From Sphingomonas leidyi (GTDB lineage: Bacteria; Pseudomonadota; Alphaproteobacteria; Sphingomonadales; Sphingomonadaceae): DNA of 64,000 bases. Where the stretch lies: contig NZ_JAASQV010000001.1 of assembly GCF_011761945.1 (NCBI RefSeq), positions 310,001 to 374,000 on the forward strand. Reading direction: 5' to 3'. The number at the start of each line of letters is the position of its first letter. The stretch's first letter is position 1. The notes under the pieces are model-generated. The model worked only from the letters and a program-made list of their open reading frames with translations. It had not been told where the DNA came from and made no database searches. Shown here in pieces: positions 1 to 9,339 of this stretch. Made by a program: the position numbers and the translations under genes.

Positions 1-600
1 CAAACCCTCGACGCCAAGGCATCGGGCGACATCGAGCTCAACGACGGCGTCTTCGCTGTCGAGCCGCGCGCCGACATCCTGCACCGCGTCGTCACCTGGC
101 AGCTCGAGAAGCGCCGCGCCACCGCGCGCGGCACCCGCGAGCGCGCCGACGTCGCCCGTTCGGGCAAGAAGTTCGGTCGCCAGAAGGGCGGCGGCACCGC
201 CCGTCACGGCGATCGCCGCGCCCCGGTGTTCATCGGCGGCGGTAAGGCGCACGGCGCTCGCGTTCGCGACTTCAATCCGTCGCTGAACAAGAAGATCCGC
301 GCGCTCGGCCTGAAGATGGCCCTCAGCAGCCACGCCAAGGCGGGTTCGCTGATCGTCGTCGACGCGTTCGGCACCGCCAAGACCGCGGAGCTCAAGGCGC
401 AGTTCGCCAAGCTCGGCACCGGCAAGACCGCGCTGGTGATCGACGGCGAGGCCGGCAACGGCTTCCTGGCCGCGCGCAACCTGATCGGCGTGAACGTCCT
501 CCCCGCGGTGGGCGCCAACGTCTACGACATCCTGAAGCACGACACGCTGGTCCTGACCCGCGCTGCCGTCGAGAAGCTGGAGGCGCGCTTCAATGGCTAA
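1..600 (+). CDS. rplD: 50S ribosomal protein L4 (5' end outside window)
   Basis: Primary 23S rRNA-binding protein lining the peptide exit tunnel; in enterobacteria it also represses the S10 operon. The frame is open from base 1, so about 199 C-terminal residues are visible and the start lies upstream. The basic loop ([20 protein letters not shown]) and the following GGGKAHG segment are typical of L4. It is the first gene here of the S10 operon, and its last 8 nt overlap rplW. Confidence 0.97.
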   Translation, partial: QTLDAKASGDIELNDGVFAVEPRADILHRVVTWQLEKRRATARGTRERADVARSGKKFGRQKGGGTARHGDRRAPVFIGGGKAHGARVRDFNPSLNKKIRALGLKMALSSHAKAGSLIVVDAFGTAKTAELKAQFAKLGTGKTALVIDGEAGNGFLAARNLIGVNVLPAVGANVYDILKHDTLVLTRAAVEKLEARFNG

Positions 601-913
601 GAAGCAGGCAGCCGCGATCGACAACCGTCATTATGACGTGATTGTCGCGCCGCACATCACCGAGAAGTCGACGCTCGTCTCCGAGCACAACGCCGTTGTG
701 TTCAAGGTCGCCGGCGACGCCACGAAGCCCGAGATCAAGGCCGCCGTCGAGGCGCTCTGGAAGGTCAAGGTGACCGGCGTCAACACGATCGTCCAGAAGG
801 GCAAGACCAAGAAGTGGAAGGGCGCCCCCTACAAGCGCTCTGACGTGAAGAAGGCTATCGTGACGCTCGCCGACGGCGACCAGATCGACGTGACCTCGGG
901 GGTCAATTCGTAA
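593..913 (+). CDS. rplW: 50S ribosomal protein L23
   Basis: Protein at the polypeptide exit site and docking point for trigger factor and SRP. It has 106 residues, normal for the family, with the L23 signature region [13 protein letters not shown] near residue 20 and the basic KGKTKKWKG loop near residue 65. The ATG lies inside the end of rplD (8-nt overlap), and the stop shares one base with the rplB start (TAATG), so translation is probably coupled along the S10 operon. Confidence 0.97.
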   Translation: MAKKQAAAIDNRHYDVIVAPHITEKSTLVSEHNAVVFKVAGDATKPEIKAAVEALWKVKVTGVNTIVQKGKTKKWKGAPYKRSDVKKAIVTLADGDQIDVTSGVNS

Positions 914-1764
914 TGGCACTCAAGAATTACAATCCGACGTCGCCTGGCGTCCGCGGCCTGATCCTGATCGACCGTTCGGCCCTGTACAAGGGTCGCCCGG
1001 TCAAGGCGCTGACCGAGGGCAAGACCAAGACCGGCGGCCGCAACAACAAGGGCCATGTGACCTCGCGCGGCATCGCCGGCGGCCACAAGCAGCGCTATCG
1101 TATCATCGATTTCAAGCGCCGCCTGTGGGACGTCGAGGGCACCGTCGAGCGGATCGAATATGATCCCAACCGCACCGCCTTCATCGCGCTGGTCAACTAC
1201 GGCGCCGACGAGAACGGCAAGGACCGCGTCGCCTATATCATCGCGCCGCAGCGCCTCGCCGTCGGCGACAAGGTGATCGCCGGCAAGAAGACCGACGTGA
1301 AGCCGGGCAATGCCATGGAGCTGTCGTCGATGCCGGTCGGCACCATCGTCCACAATGTGGAGATGAAGCCGGGCAAGGGCGGTCAGATCGCCCGTTCGGC
1401 GGGCACCTATGTGCAGGTCGTCGGCCGCGACCGCGGCATGGTCATCGTCCGCCTGAACTCGGGCGAGCAGCGCTACATCCACGGCAACTGCATGGCGACG
1501 GTCGGTGCGGTGTCCAACCCGGACAACCAGAACACCAACCTCGGCAAGGCCGGCCGCAACCGCTGGAAGGGCATCCGCCCGCTGACCCGCGGTGTCGCGA
1601 AGAACCCGGTCGACCACCCGCATGGCGGTGGTGAAGGCCGGACCTCGGGCGGCCGCCACCCGGTCACCCCGTGGGGCAAGCCGACCAAGGGTGCGCGCAC
1701 CCGCCACAACAAGGCGACGGACAAGATGATCATCCGCAGCCGTCACGCGAAGAAGAAGGGCTAA
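913..1764 (+). CDS. rplB: 50S ribosomal protein L2
   Basis: Core 23S rRNA-binding protein needed for subunit joining and the peptidyl-transferase region. It has 283 residues, slightly longer than the usual 273-278. The conserved C-terminal L2 motif [16 protein letters not shown] is present near residue 235. The start ATG overlaps the rplW stop by one base. The next gene, rpsS, begins 3 nt after the stop. Confidence 0.97.
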   Translation: MALKNYNPTSPGVRGLILIDRSALYKGRPVKALTEGKTKTGGRNNKGHVTSRGIAGGHKQRYRIIDFKRRLWDVEGTVERIEYDPNRTAFIALVNYGADENGKDRVAYIIAPQRLAVGDKVIAGKKTDVKPGNAMELSSMPVGTIVHNVEMKPGKGGQIARSAGTYVQVVGRDRGMVIVRLNSGEQRYIHGNCMATVGAVSNPDNQNTNLGKAGRNRWKGIRPLTRGVAKNPVDHPHGGGEGRTSGGRHPVTPWGKPTKGARTRHNKATDKMIIRSRHAKKKG

Positions 1765-1767
1765 CCG

Positions 1768-2046
1768 ATGGCTCGCTCCGTTTGGAAGGGTCCGTTCGTG
1801 GACCTCCACCTGCTCAAGAAGGCGCAGACCGCGCAGGAGCAGGGCACCCGCGCCGGTCCGATCAAGACCTGGTCGCGCCGCTCGACGATCCTGCCGGACT
1901 TTGTCGGCCTGACGTTCAGCGTCTACAATGGCCGCAAGTTCGTGCCGGTCTCGGTCAACGAGGACATGGTCGGCATGAAGCTCGGCGAATTCGCGCCGAC
2001 CCGCTTCTTCCCGGGCCACGCTGCCGACAAGAAGGGTAAGCGCTAA
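1768..2046 (+). CDS. rpsS: 30S ribosomal protein S19
   Basis: Head protein of the 30S subunit that works with S13 and contacts A-site tRNA. It has 92 residues, full length. Typical S19 features are the [12 protein letters not shown] start, the [14 protein letters not shown] segment and the [14 protein letters not shown]-terminal motif. It lies between rplB and rplV with a one-base stop/start overlap to rplV. Confidence 0.97.
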   Translation: MARSVWKGPFVDLHLLKKAQTAQEQGTRAGPIKTWSRRSTILPDFVGLTFSVYNGRKFVPVSVNEDMVGMKLGEFAPTRFFPGHAADKKGKR

Positions 2047-2423
2047 TGAGCAAGCCTGCAGCCCCCCGCAAGGTCGGCGACAAGGAAGCCCTTGCCGTCG
2101 CCACGCAGATCCGCGGCTCGGCCCAGAAGCTGAACCTCGTTGCGGGCCTGATCCGCGGCAAGAAGGCCGGCGATGCGCTGAACATCCTTCAGTTCTCGAC
2201 CAAGGCCATGGCCGTCGACGCCCGCAAGGTTCTCGCCTCGGCGATCGCCAATGCGGAAAACAACCACAACCTCGACGTCGACGCGCTCGTCGTCGCCGAG
2301 GCTTCGGTCGGCAAGTCGATCACGATGAAGCGCTTCGCGACCCGCGGCCGTGGCAAGTCCACCCGCATCCTGAAGCCGTTCAGCCGTCTTCGCATCGTCG
2401 TCCGCGAGCAGGAAGAAGCATAA
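2046..2423 (+). CDS. rplV: 50S ribosomal protein L22
   Basis: Protein whose beta-hairpin reaches into the nascent-peptide tunnel. It has 125 residues. The L22 core is visible: a first helix with the [17 protein letters not shown] region, and the tunnel hairpin near residues 85-105 ([19 protein letters not shown]). The ATG overlaps the rpsS stop by one base, and its own stop overlaps the rpsC ATG in the same way. Confidence 0.97.
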   Translation: MSKPAAPRKVGDKEALAVATQIRGSAQKLNLVAGLIRGKKAGDALNILQFSTKAMAVDARKVLASAIANAENNHNLDVDALVVAEASVGKSITMKRFATRGRGKSTRILKPFSRLRIVVREQEEA

Positions 2424-3130
2424 TGGGTCACAAGAGCAACCCGATCGGCCTTCGCCTCCAGGTCAACCGCACCTGGGACAGCCGCTGGTTCGCCGAGGGC
2501 GCCGACTATGGCCGCCTTCTCATGGAGGACCTCAAGATCCGCAAGTACATCCTCGAGACGCTGCCCCAGGCCGCGATCTCGAAGGTGGTGATCGAGCGCC
2601 CGGCCAAGCTGTGCCGCGTGTCCATCTATGCCGCGCGCCCCGGCGTGATCATCGGCAAGAAGGGCTCGGACATCGAGAAGCTGCGCAAGACGCTGAGCGC
2701 GATGACCTCGAGCGACGTGAGCCTGAACATCGTCGAGATCCGCAAGCCGGAAGTCGACGCCAAGCTCGTCGCCCAGGGCATCGCCGACCAGCTCGAGCGC
2801 CGCATCGCCTTCCGCCGCGCCATGAAGCGCGCGGTGCAGTCGGCCATGCGCCTCGGCGCCGAGGGCATCCGGATCAACTGCGGCGGCCGTCTCGGCGGCG
2901 CCGAGATCGCCCGGTCGGAATGGTATCGCGAAGGTCGCGTTCCGCTGCACACGCTGCGCGCGAACATCGATCACGCCACTGCCGAAGCGCACACCGCCTA
3001 TGGCGTCTGCGGCGTGAAGGTGTGGATCTTCAAGGGTGAGATCCTCGGCCACGATCCGATGGCGACCGATCGCCTCAACCTGGAATCGCAGACGACGGGC
3101 GTGCGCCCGGCGCGCGAAGACCGCCGCTAA
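2423..3130 (+). CDS. rpsC: 30S ribosomal protein S3
   Basis: Protein at the mRNA entry channel with helicase-like activity. It has 235 residues. The N-terminal KH type 2 domain carries the [17 protein letters not shown] motif near residues 72-88, and the C-terminal domain has the [20 protein letters not shown] motif. The [12 protein letters not shown] start is standard for S3. It is coupled to rplV, with a 16-nt gap to rplP that contains a ribosome-binding site. Confidence 0.97.
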   Translation: MGHKSNPIGLRLQVNRTWDSRWFAEGADYGRLLMEDLKIRKYILETLPQAAISKVVIERPAKLCRVSIYAARPGVIIGKKGSDIEKLRKTLSAMTSSDVSLNIVEIRKPEVDAKLVAQGIADQLERRIAFRRAMKRAVQSAMRLGAEGIRINCGGRLGGAEIARSEWYREGRVPLHTLRANIDHATAEAHTAYGVCGVKVWIFKGEILGHDPMATDRLNLESQTTGVRPAREDRR

Positions 3131-3146
3131 GGGTTAGGACAGAATC

Positions 3147-3578
3147 ATGTTGCAACCGAAGCGCACCAAGTTCCGCAAGGCCTTCAAGGGCCGCATCCAT
3201 GGCGACGCCAAGGGTGGCACCGCGCTGAACTTCGGGTCGTACGGCCTGAAGGCGATGGAGCCGGAGCGGATCACCGCCCGCCAGATCGAAGCGGCTCGCC
3301 GCGCGATCACGCGTCACATCAAGCGTCAGGGCCGTCTCTGGATCCGCATCTTCCCGGACGTGCCGGTTTCGTCGAAGCCCGCCGAAGTCCGCATGGGCTC
3401 GGGCAAGGGCTCGCCGGAATTCTGGGTCGCCCGCGTCAAGCCGGGCCGCATCCTGTTCGAGCTGGACGGCGTGCCGGGCCCGCTCGCCGCGGAAGCGTTC
3501 GAGCGCGCGGCGATGAAGCTGCCGATCAAGGTCAAGGTCGTGGCTCGCCTCGGCGATACCTCGCACCTGGAGGGTTGA
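3147..3578 (+). CDS. rplP: 50S ribosomal protein L16
   Basis: A-site-proximal 50S protein that helps place tRNA on the large subunit. It has 143 residues, normal length. Diagnostic segments are [15 protein letters not shown] at the start, and [19 protein letters not shown] followed by [10 protein letters not shown] near the end. It lies in the conserved rpsC-rplP-rpmC order. Confidence 0.97.
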   Translation: MLQPKRTKFRKAFKGRIHGDAKGGTALNFGSYGLKAMEPERITARQIEAARRAITRHIKRQGRLWIRIFPDVPVSSKPAEVRMGSGKGSPEFWVARVKPGRILFELDGVPGPLAAEAFERAAMKLPIKVKVVARLGDTSHLEG

Positions 3579-3582
3579 TAGA

Positions 3583-3786
3583 ATGACCAAGGCTACCGAT
3601 CTTCGTGCGAAGACCGAGGACCAGCTGAGCGAAGAGCTCGGCAACCTGAAGCGCGAGGCGTTCAACCTCCGTTTCCAGGCCGCGACCAGCCAGCTCGAGA
3701 AGCCGAGCCGGGTCCGCGAGGTCCGTCGCGACATCGCCCGTATCAAGACGCTGCAGAACGAGCGCTCGCGCTCGGCTGCGAAGTAA
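3583..3786 (+). CDS. rpmC: 50S ribosomal protein L29
   Basis: Small two-helix protein near the tunnel exit, next to L23. It has 67 residues. The helix pattern [20 protein letters not shown] with the [13 protein letters not shown] motif is typical of L29. It begins 4 nt after rplP and is followed 12 nt later by rpsQ. Confidence 0.96.
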   Translation: MTKATDLRAKTEDQLSEELGNLKREAFNLRFQAATSQLEKPSRVREVRRDIARIKTLQNERSRSAAK

Positions 3787-3798
3787 GAGGACGAAACC

Positions 3799-4071
3799 AT
3801 GCCGAAGCGCGTGCTGACCGGGAACGTGGTTTCCGACAAGGGCGACAAGACGGTCGTCGTGCTCGTGGAGCGTAAGGTGAAGCACCCGCTCTACGGCAAG
3901 ATCATCCGTCGCTCGAAGAAGTATCATGCCCATGACGAGGGCAATGAGTACAAGGCCGGCGAGACCGTGCGCATCGAAGAGACTGCGCCGATCTCGAAGC
4001 TCAAGACCTGGAAGGTGATCGAGCGGGTGAACACCCACGCGACCCCGACCAAGTCGGACGCAGCCGCCTAA
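3799..4071 (+). CDS. rpsQ: 30S ribosomal protein S17
   Basis: OB-fold 16S rRNA-binding protein of the 30S body. It has 90 residues. The S17 core [20 protein letters not shown] and the basic [16 protein letters not shown] segment are present. Its alanine-rich tail (KSDAAA) is a common proteobacterial extension. It is the last gene of the S10 block; the 65-bp gap before rplN marks the start of the spc block. Confidence 0.96.
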   Translation: MPKRVLTGNVVSDKGDKTVVVLVERKVKHPLYGKIIRRSKKYHAHDEGNEYKAGETVRIEETAPISKLKTWKVIERVNTHATPTKSDAAA

Positions 4072-4136
4072 GCATTTTCAACTGGAACCGCCGGGCAGGG
4101 ATGTCCCGGTAGGCCGAACGAGAAGGAACCGGATCG

Positions 4137-4505
4137 ATGATCCAGATGCAGTCCAATCTCGACGTCGCAGACAACAGCGGCGCGAAGCGGGTGCAGTGCA
4201 TCAAGGTGCTGGGCGGATCGAAGCGTCGCTTCGCGTCCGTGGGCGACGTCATCGTCGTCAGCATCAAGGAAGCTGCTCCCCGCGGCAAGGTGAAGAAGGG
4301 TGACGTGCACCGCGCCGTCATCGTCCGCACCGCCAAGGACGTCCGCCGCGCCGATGGCTCGGTCATTCGCTTCGACGGCAACGCTGCCGTCCTGGTCAAC
4401 AAGAACGAGGAGCCGATCGGCACCCGTATCTTTGGCCCGGTGGTCCGCGAGCTGCGCTCGAAGGGCTTCATGAAGATCATTTCGCTCGCCCCCGAGGTGC
4501 TGTGA
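4137..4505 (+). CDS. rplN: 50S ribosomal protein L14
   Basis: Intersubunit-bridge protein and docking site for the silencing factor RsfS. It has 122 residues. The typical start [19 protein letters not shown] and the [13 protein letters not shown] motif are seen. It is preceded by a 65-bp gap with a small CCGGG/CCCGG hairpin and an AGAAGGA ribosome-binding site. Its stop overlaps the rplX start (TGATG). Confidence 0.97.
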   Translation: MIQMQSNLDVADNSGAKRVQCIKVLGGSKRRFASVGDVIVVSIKEAAPRGKVKKGDVHRAVIVRTAKDVRRADGSVIRFDGNAAVLVNKNEEPIGTRIFGPVVRELRSKGFMKIISLAPEVL

Positions 4506-4822
4506 TGGCTACTGCCAAGATCAAGAAGGGCGACCAGGTCATCGTTCTGTCCGGCAAGGACAAGGGGCGGACCGGCGAAGTCGTCAAGTCGCTGCCCAAG
4601 GACGGCAAGGTCGTCGTCTCGGGCATCAACGTCGCCGTGCGCCACCGCAAGCCGAGCCAGACCAACCCGCAGGGTGGCCTGGAGCGTTCGGAAGCGCCGA
4701 TGGCGGTGTCGAAGGTCGCGCACGTGACCAAGGACGGCAAGCCGACGCGCGTCCGCTTCGAGGAGCGCGACGGCAAGAAGGTCCGCGTCGCCGTCAAGAC
4801 CGGGGAGGTCATCAATGGCTGA
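4505..4822 (+). CDS. rplX: 50S ribosomal protein L24
   Basis: Assembly-initiating 50S protein with a KOW motif. It has 105 residues from ATG 4505. A GTG one codon upstream (4502) is also in frame, but the TGATG overlap with rplN favours the ATG. The KOW segment [20 protein letters not shown] is at residues 7-26. The last 8 nt overlap rplE. Confidence 0.96.
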   Translation: MATAKIKKGDQVIVLSGKDKGRTGEVVKSLPKDGKVVVSGINVAVRHRKPSQTNPQGGLERSEAPMAVSKVAHVTKDGKPTRVRFEERDGKKVRVAVKTGEVING

Positions 4823-5396
4823 TTCCTACACGCCGCGCATGCGCAAGCTCTATGACGAGCAGATCGCCAAGGCGATGACCGAGAAGTTCGGTTACAAGAA
4901 CGTCATGGAAGTGCCGAAGATCGAGAAGATCGTGCTCAACATGGGCGTCGGCGAAGCCACGCAGGACAAGAAGAAGGTCGAGCAGGCCGCGTCGGAGATG
5001 GAACTCATCGCCGGCCAGAAGCCCGTCGTGACCAAGGCGAAGAAGTCGATCGCGCAGTTCAAGCTGCGCGAGGGCATGCCGATCGGCGCGAAGGTCACCC
5101 TTCGCCGCGAGCGCATGTACGAGTTCCTCGACCGCTTCATCACGATCGCGCTGCCGCGCGTTCGCGACTTCCGTGGCCTCAACCCGAAGTCGTTCGACGG
5201 CCGTGGCAACTATGCCTGCGGCCTCAAGGAGCAGCTGATCTTCCCGGAAATCAGCTACGATAAGGTCGACAAGATCCGCGGCATGGACGTGATCGTGACC
5301 ACCACCGCGAAGACCGACGACGAGGCTCGCGAGCTTCTCCGTCTCTTCGGTTTCCCGTTCCCGCAGGATGCGGACGGCGAAGCCAAGGCCGCGTAA
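4815..5396 (+). CDS. rplE: 50S ribosomal protein L5
   Basis: 5S rRNA-binding protein of the central protuberance. It has 193 residues, slightly longer than the usual 179 because of a short N-terminal segment and an acidic/alanine tail. The family motifs [26 protein letters not shown] and the conserved DFRGL segment are visible. It overlaps rplX by 8 nt. Confidence 0.97.
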   Translation: MADSYTPRMRKLYDEQIAKAMTEKFGYKNVMEVPKIEKIVLNMGVGEATQDKKKVEQAASEMELIAGQKPVVTKAKKSIAQFKLREGMPIGAKVTLRRERMYEFLDRFITIALPRVRDFRGLNPKSFDGRGNYACGLKEQLIFPEISYDKVDKIRGMDVIVTTTAKTDDEARELLRLFGFPFPQDADGEAKAA

Positions 5397-5415
5397 AGGA
5401 AAGAGAACTTAAGTC

Positions 5416-5721
5416 ATGGCGAAACTGAGTTCCGTGAACAAGAACGAGCGTCGCAAGCAGCTGGTGAAGAAGTACGCCGGCAAGTATGCGAAGCTGAAGG
5501 CGATCGCGAACGACGAGAGCCTCGATGAGACCGAGCGTCTCATCGCGCGTCTCAAGCTGGCCGAGATTCCCCGCAACGGGAACCCGACCCGCATTCGCAA
5601 CCGGTGCGAGCTCACCGGTCGCCCCCGCGGTTACTACCGCAAGTTCCGTCTCGCTCGTGTCATGCTGCGCGATCTGGCCAACAAGGGCCTGATCCCCGGC
5701 GTCACCAAGTCGAGCTGGTAA
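5416..5721 (+). CDS. rpsN: 30S ribosomal protein S14 (zinc-independent form)
   Basis: 30S head protein. At 101 residues it is the long form. The C-terminal [17 protein letters not shown] segment has a single cysteine rather than the CxxC...CxxC ribbon of zinc-binding S14, so it should be zinc-independent, as in most proteobacteria. It lies 19 nt after rplE and 11 nt before rpsH. Confidence 0.97.
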   Translation: MAKLSSVNKNERRKQLVKKYAGKYAKLKAIANDESLDETERLIARLKLAEIPRNGNPTRIRNRCELTGRPRGYYRKFRLARVMLRDLANKGLIPGVTKSSW

Positions 5722-5732
5722 GGATCACGAAG

Positions 5733-6128
5733 ATGGCAGTGACCGATCCCCTGGGTGATATGCTCACCCGCATCCGCAACGGCCAGCGCGCCCGCAAGGA
5801 CTCCGTCCTGACGCCGGCGAGCAAGCTGCGTGCGCGCGTTCTCGATGTGCTCCAGCGCGAAGGCTATATCCGTGGCTATAGCGAAGAGCAGATGGGCCCC
5901 GCCGCGGGCATCCGCATCGAGCTGAAGTATTTCGAGGGCCAGCCGGCGATCAAGCACGTCGCGCGCATCTCGAAGCCGGGCCGCCGCGTCTATTCGGGCA
6001 GCCAGGAGCTTCCCCGCGTGCGCAACGGCCTGGGCATCACGATCGTCTCGACGCCTCGCGGCGTTCTCTCGGACGCGGAAGCGCGCGAGCAGAATGTCGG
6101 CGGCGAAGTGCTGGCGGAGGTGTTCTGA
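5733..6128 (+). CDS. rpsH: 30S ribosomal protein S8
   Basis: 16S rRNA-binding protein of the 30S platform and, in E. coli, the spc operon repressor. It has 131 residues from ATG 5733, which gives the canonical [16 protein letters not shown] start; the frame extends upstream without a credible start. The C-terminal [19 protein letters not shown] motif is intact. Its stop overlaps the rplF ATG. Confidence 0.97.
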   Translation: MAVTDPLGDMLTRIRNGQRARKDSVLTPASKLRARVLDVLQREGYIRGYSEEQMGPAAGIRIELKYFEGQPAIKHVARISKPGRRVYSGSQELPRVRNGLGITIVSTPRGVLSDAEAREQNVGGEVLAEVF

Positions 6129-6661
6129 TGAGCCGCATCGGCAAGAAGCCGGTCACCGTGCCGGCAGGCGTTACCGCCTCGATCGATGGCCGCGTGCTGA
6201 GCGTGAAGGGCCCGAAGGGCACCCTGTCGCTCAACCTGCGCGACGAGATCAGCTACACCGTCGAAGACGGCGGCATCGTGGTGAAGCCGGCGAACGAGAC
6301 CAAGCAGGCGCGTGCCTTTTGGGGCATGCAGCGCACGCTGGTGCAGAACCTCGTCACCGGCGTGACGGAGGGCTTCACCAAGAAGCTCCTGATCACCGGC
6401 GTCGGCTATCGCGCTGCGTCGCAGGGCAAGGTGCTCAAGCTCCAGCTCGGCTATTCGCACGACGTGAACATCGACGTGCCGGAAGGCATCGAGATCAAGA
6501 CCCCGGATCAGACCACGGTCGAGATCTCGGGGATCGACAAGCAGAAGGTCGGCCAGATTGCGGCCGAGATTCGCCGCTGGCGCAAGCCCGAGCCGTACAA
6601 GGGCAAGGGCATCAAGTACGACGGCGAGTTCATCTTCCGTAAGGAAGGGAAGAAGAAGTGA
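6128..6661 (+). CDS. rplF: 50S ribosomal protein L6
   Basis: Two-domain 23S rRNA-binding protein near the GTPase centre. It has 177 residues. The [15 protein letters not shown] start and the C-terminal domain motif [11 protein letters not shown] are diagnostic. It overlaps rpsH by one base and rplR by 4 nt. Confidence 0.97.
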   Translation: MSRIGKKPVTVPAGVTASIDGRVLSVKGPKGTLSLNLRDEISYTVEDGGIVVKPANETKQARAFWGMQRTLVQNLVTGVTEGFTKKLLITGVGYRAASQGKVLKLQLGYSHDVNIDVPEGIEIKTPDQTTVEISGIDKQKVGQIAAEIRRWRKPEPYKGKGIKYDGEFIFRKEGKKK

Positions 6662-7020
6662 TCAGCACCAAGGGTCTCTCGCTTTTCGCGAAGCGTCGTC
6701 GCCGCAACCGCACTGCGCTGCGTGCGCGTGCCGGTGGTCGTCCGCGTCTTTCGGTCCATCGCTCGGGCAAGCATATCTATGCCCAGGTGATCGACGATAC
6801 GCAGGGCAAGACCGTCGCCGCGGCTTCCACCCTCGACAAGGACGTGCGCGGCAAGACCGGCGCGACCATCGAGGCCGCGCAGGAAGTCGGCAAGCGCGTT
6901 GCCGCGGCCGCCAAGGCCGCCGGCATCACCCAGGTCGTGTTCGACCGCGGTGGCTTCCTCTATCATGGCCGCGTCAAGGCGCTGGCCGATGCCGCTCGTG
7001 AGAGCGGGCTGGAGTTCTGA
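6658..7020 (+). CDS. rplR: 50S ribosomal protein L18
   Basis: 5S rRNA-binding protein. It has 120 residues. It starts at GTG 6658, which overlaps the rplF stop (GTGA), and no better start is available. The [20 protein letters not shown] basic N-terminus, the [14 protein letters not shown] motif and the C-terminal [20 protein letters not shown] are standard L18. Confidence 0.96.
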   Translation: MISTKGLSLFAKRRRRNRTALRARAGGRPRLSVHRSGKHIYAQVIDDTQGKTVAAASTLDKDVRGKTGATIEAAQEVGKRVAAAAKAAGITQVVFDRGGFLYHGRVKALADAARESGLEF

Positions 7021-7022
7021 GA

Positions 7023-7757
7023 ATGGCTGACGAAAACAACCAGGCGCCGGAAGGCGCGGGCTTCGAGGCCCAGGACGCCGGTGCCGGCGCTCCGCAGGAG
7101 CAGCAGGGCCGTGGCCGCGGCCGTGGCCGTGGTGGTCCGGGCGGCGGCGGTGATCGCGGCCGTGGTGGCCGTGACGGCAACCGTGGCCGTCGCGATGATC
7201 GTCGTGGCCAGAACGCCGAGGACGGCGGCGAGGAGCTGATCGAGAAGCTGGTCCACATCAACCGCGTCTCGAAGACGGTGAAGGGCGGCAAGCGCTTCGG
7301 CTTCGCGGCGCTGGTCGTCGTGGGCGACGGCAAGGGCCGTGTCGGCTTCGGCCATGGCAAGGCCCGCGAGGTGCCGGAAGCCATTTCGAAGGCGACCGCC
7401 TCGGCCAAGAAGAAGATGCTGCGCGTTCCGCTCAAGGAAGGCCGCACGCTGCACCATGACGGTGCGGGTCACTTCGGTGCCGGTCGCGTCTATGTGCGCT
7501 CGGCTCCGCAGGGTACCGGCATCATCGCGGGCGGCCCGATGCGCGCCGTCTTCGAGAGCCTGGGCGTGGCGGACGTGGTGACCAAGTCGGTCGGCACTTC
7601 GAACCCCTACAACATGATCCGCGCCACCTTCGAAGCGCTTGGCGAGCAGACCTCGCCGAAGAGCGTTGCGCAGCGCCGCGGCAAGAAGATCGCCGATCTG
7701 CTCGGCCGCGGTGGTTCGCAGACCGCCGAGGCGGATGCGGCCGCGATCGCGGAGTAA
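7023..7757 (+). CDS. rpsE: 30S ribosomal protein S5 with RG-rich N-terminal extension
   Basis: Fidelity protein at the mRNA entry. It has 244 residues against about 166 in E. coli. The extra length is an N-terminal low-complexity segment: residues 1-30 are acidic/glutamine-rich, and residues about 30-62 consist of GR/RGG-type repeats. The usual core follows, with [18 protein letters not shown] and [12 protein letters not shown]. An alanine-rich tail ends the protein. The core has no gaps, so the extension is an addition. Confidence 0.96.
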   Translation: MADENNQAPEGAGFEAQDAGAGAPQEQQGRGRGRGRGGPGGGGDRGRGGRDGNRGRRDDRRGQNAEDGGEELIEKLVHINRVSKTVKGGKRFGFAALVVVGDGKGRVGFGHGKAREVPEAISKATASAKKKMLRVPLKEGRTLHHDGAGHFGAGRVYVRSAPQGTGIIAGGPMRAVFESLGVADVVTKSVGTSNPYNMIRATFEALGEQTSPKSVAQRRGKKIADLLGRGGSQTAEADAAAIAE

Positions 7758-7762
7758 GCGAC

Positions 7763-7957
7763 ATGGCCCAGGAAACCCGCAAGACTGTCAAGATCCAGCA
7801 GATCGGCTCGCCGATCCGCCGCACCAAGGATCAGCGCGCGACGCTGATCGGCCTTGGCCTCAACAAGATGCACAAGGTCTCGGAGCTCGAGGACACTCCC
7901 GAAGTTCGGGGCATGATCCGCAAGCTGCCGCACATGGTGAAGGTGCTCGAGGGCTGA
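7763..7957 (+). CDS. rpmD: 50S ribosomal protein L30
   Basis: Small alpha/beta 50S protein. It has 64 residues. The family pattern [20 protein letters not shown], then [17 protein letters not shown], is complete. It is the last gene before an intrinsic terminator at 7988-8017, which separates it from rplO; the two are directly adjacent in most bacteria. Confidence 0.96.
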   Translation: MAQETRKTVKIQQIGSPIRRTKDQRATLIGLGLNKMHKVSELEDTPEVRGMIRKLPHMVKVLEG

Positions 7958-7987
7958 AGCCTTTGATCGCCGGCAGCGACGATAGGG

Positions 7988-8017
7988 AAGGGGCGGTAGG
8001 CGACTACCGCCCCTTTT
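7988..8017 (+). terminator. Intrinsic terminator after rpmD
   Basis: Perfect 12-bp stem AAGGGGCGGTAG / CTACCGCCCCTT around a GCGA loop, ending in TTTT. It lies 30 nt after the rpmD stop, inside what is usually a continuous spc operon. Confidence 0.85.
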
Positions 8018-8084
8018 CGTTACCTGGCTCGAGCGCCGTCCAGCGCCAGTTGTCGGGCCTGGCTTTGGCTGCGAGACTGACCGG

Positions 8085-8522
8085 ATGATACTGCGTGCCG
8101 GTGGACTTCTCGCCCTATTGCTGATGTCGGGCTGCGCCTCTCCCGCGACGCAGCTGCCTTCCTGCTGGCAGGCTGACACTTTCAAGGCCGGGGAGCGGCT
8201 CGCCGGGAGCGTGACGCTTCTCATATCCGGAGGCGATGCCGCGTTGCAGTCGCCATCTCTTGTAGTGATGACGCCACTCGGCTGTGAACGCGGTTCCCTA
8301 CTCGTCGAGAATCCGTCGGACTTCCAGTTGATGCGGTTTTCGCATCCCTATCGGGAGGGGGACGAGCTTTTCGGCACGGCGGTCAATGCGACGATCACGG
8401 GTACGGTTCGCATCGATCCTTCGGAGGAGCGCTATACGCACGGCCGCGGACGGTACCGGATCACGCTTTCGAGCGTGCATGATCCAAAGCCGATTTCGCG
8501 CCCGGCCTGGTGGCGGCGCTAG
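8085..8522 (+). CDS. Putative lipoprotein of unknown function inside the spc cluster
   Basis: A 145-residue protein with an N-terminal hydrophobic segment and a lipobox (LLMSGC, Cys16), so it is predicted to be a membrane-anchored periplasmic lipoprotein. The mature part has no family I recognise. It has three further cysteines, a beta-strand-like pattern and an arginine-rich tail ending WWRR. It sits between the terminator after rpmD and rplO, so it breaks the rpmD-rplO linkage. Two segments that run antisense to it look like codon-bias shadows. Its promoter must lie in 8018-8084; a weak TTGTCG...GAGACT pair is the only candidate seen. Confidence 0.75.
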   Translation: MILRAGGLLALLLMSGCASPATQLPSCWQADTFKAGERLAGSVTLLISGGDAALQSPSLVVMTPLGCERGSLLVENPSDFQLMRFSHPYREGDELFGTAVNATITGTVRIDPSEERYTHGRGRYRITLSSVHDPKPISRPAWWRR

Positions 8523-8541
8523 CCGGCCGACAAACAACGAG

Positions 8542-8570
8542 TCGACAAACCCCGATCCCCCCGCTATGGG
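8542..8570 (+). promoter_or_regulatory. Candidate promoter for rplO-secY-adk
   Basis: TCGACA, 17 bp, TATGGG, ending about 50 nt upstream of rplO. A separate promoter is expected because a terminator cuts the operon upstream. The match is moderate. Confidence 0.4.
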
Positions 8571-8621
8571 CCCCGCTTCCCTTTCCATCAGCGCGACAAA
8601 AGCGAAAGCGAGTGCACGACC

Positions 8622-9173
8622 ATGAAGCTCAACGATCTCCGCGATAACAATGGTGCCCGTCAGGGCCGCGTCCGTGTCGGCCGCGGCATCGGCTCGGGCC
8701 TGGGCAAGACCGCCGGCCGCGGCCAGAAGGGCCAGAAGAGCCGCGAAGGCGTCTCGATCAAGGGCTTCGAGGGCGGCCAGATGCCGCTCCACATGCGCAT
8801 CCCGAAGCGCGGCTTCAACAACATCTTCGCCAAGGATTATGCCGAGGTGAACCTGGGCGCGATCCAGAAGGCGATCGACTCGGGCAAGCTGACCGCGACC
8901 GACCTGACCCAGGCCGAGCTGAACGCGGCGGGCCTGACCCGTGGCGGCAAGGACGGCGTGCGCCTGCTCGGCAAGGGCGAGCTCAAGGCCAAGCTGAACT
9001 TCACCGTCGCCGGCGCGTCGAAGAGCGCGATCGAGGCGGTCGAGAAGGCCGGCGGCACCGTGACGATCCCGACGATCGTGCCGGCCGCCGAGAAGGCCAA
9101 GGCCAAGCACCGCGTCGTGCAGAAGGCCCGCGCGGCGGACAAGGAAGCCAAGAAGGCCGCCGCCAAGGCGTGA
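8622..9173 (+). CDS. rplO: 50S ribosomal protein L15
   Basis: Late-assembly 23S rRNA-binding protein. It has 183 residues, longer than the usual 144-165 because of a lysine/alanine-rich C-terminal tail (from about residue 160). The [14 protein letters not shown] start, [19 protein letters not shown] near residue 20 and [17 protein letters not shown] motif are diagnostic. It is separated from secY by 166 bp holding two hairpins and a promoter. Confidence 0.96.
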   Translation: MKLNDLRDNNGARQGRVRVGRGIGSGLGKTAGRGQKGQKSREGVSIKGFEGGQMPLHMRIPKRGFNNIFAKDYAEVNLGAIQKAIDSGKLTATDLTQAELNAAGLTRGGKDGVRLLGKGELKAKLNFTVAGASKSAIEAVEKAGGTVTIPTIVPAAEKAKAKHRVVQKARAADKEAKKAAAKA

Positions 9174-9183
9174 CGACGCGGCG

Positions 9184-9252
9184 CCCCGGCCGCGCGCCGG
9201 GGATCCAGCATCGTGCCGTTCGCAACTTGTCCCCAGCCTCGGGCCGGGGACA
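9184..9252. repeat. Tandem GC-rich hairpins between rplO and secY
   Basis: Two adjacent inverted repeats: CCCCGGC/GCCGGGG (9184-9202) and TGTCCCC/GGGGACA (9228-9252). Neither is followed by a T-run, so they are more likely REP-type or mRNA-stabilising hairpins than an intrinsic terminator, although factor-dependent termination is possible. Confidence 0.5.
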
Positions 9253-9254
9253 GA

Positions 9255-9282
9255 TTGCCCAAAGGGTTGGACACCCTATATG
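9255..9282 (+). promoter_or_regulatory. Candidate secY promoter
   Basis: TTGCCC, 16 bp, TATATG, 57 nt before secY. The 13-mer CCCTATATGAGCG around the -10 recurs exactly in front of thiSG (56954-56966), which supports a real promoter element. Confidence 0.5.
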
Positions 9283-9339
9283 AGCGGCGGGGGGCGGAAA
9301 CGCTCATCCGCCGTTTCTGTTTCCGGGACCTGATACAAT

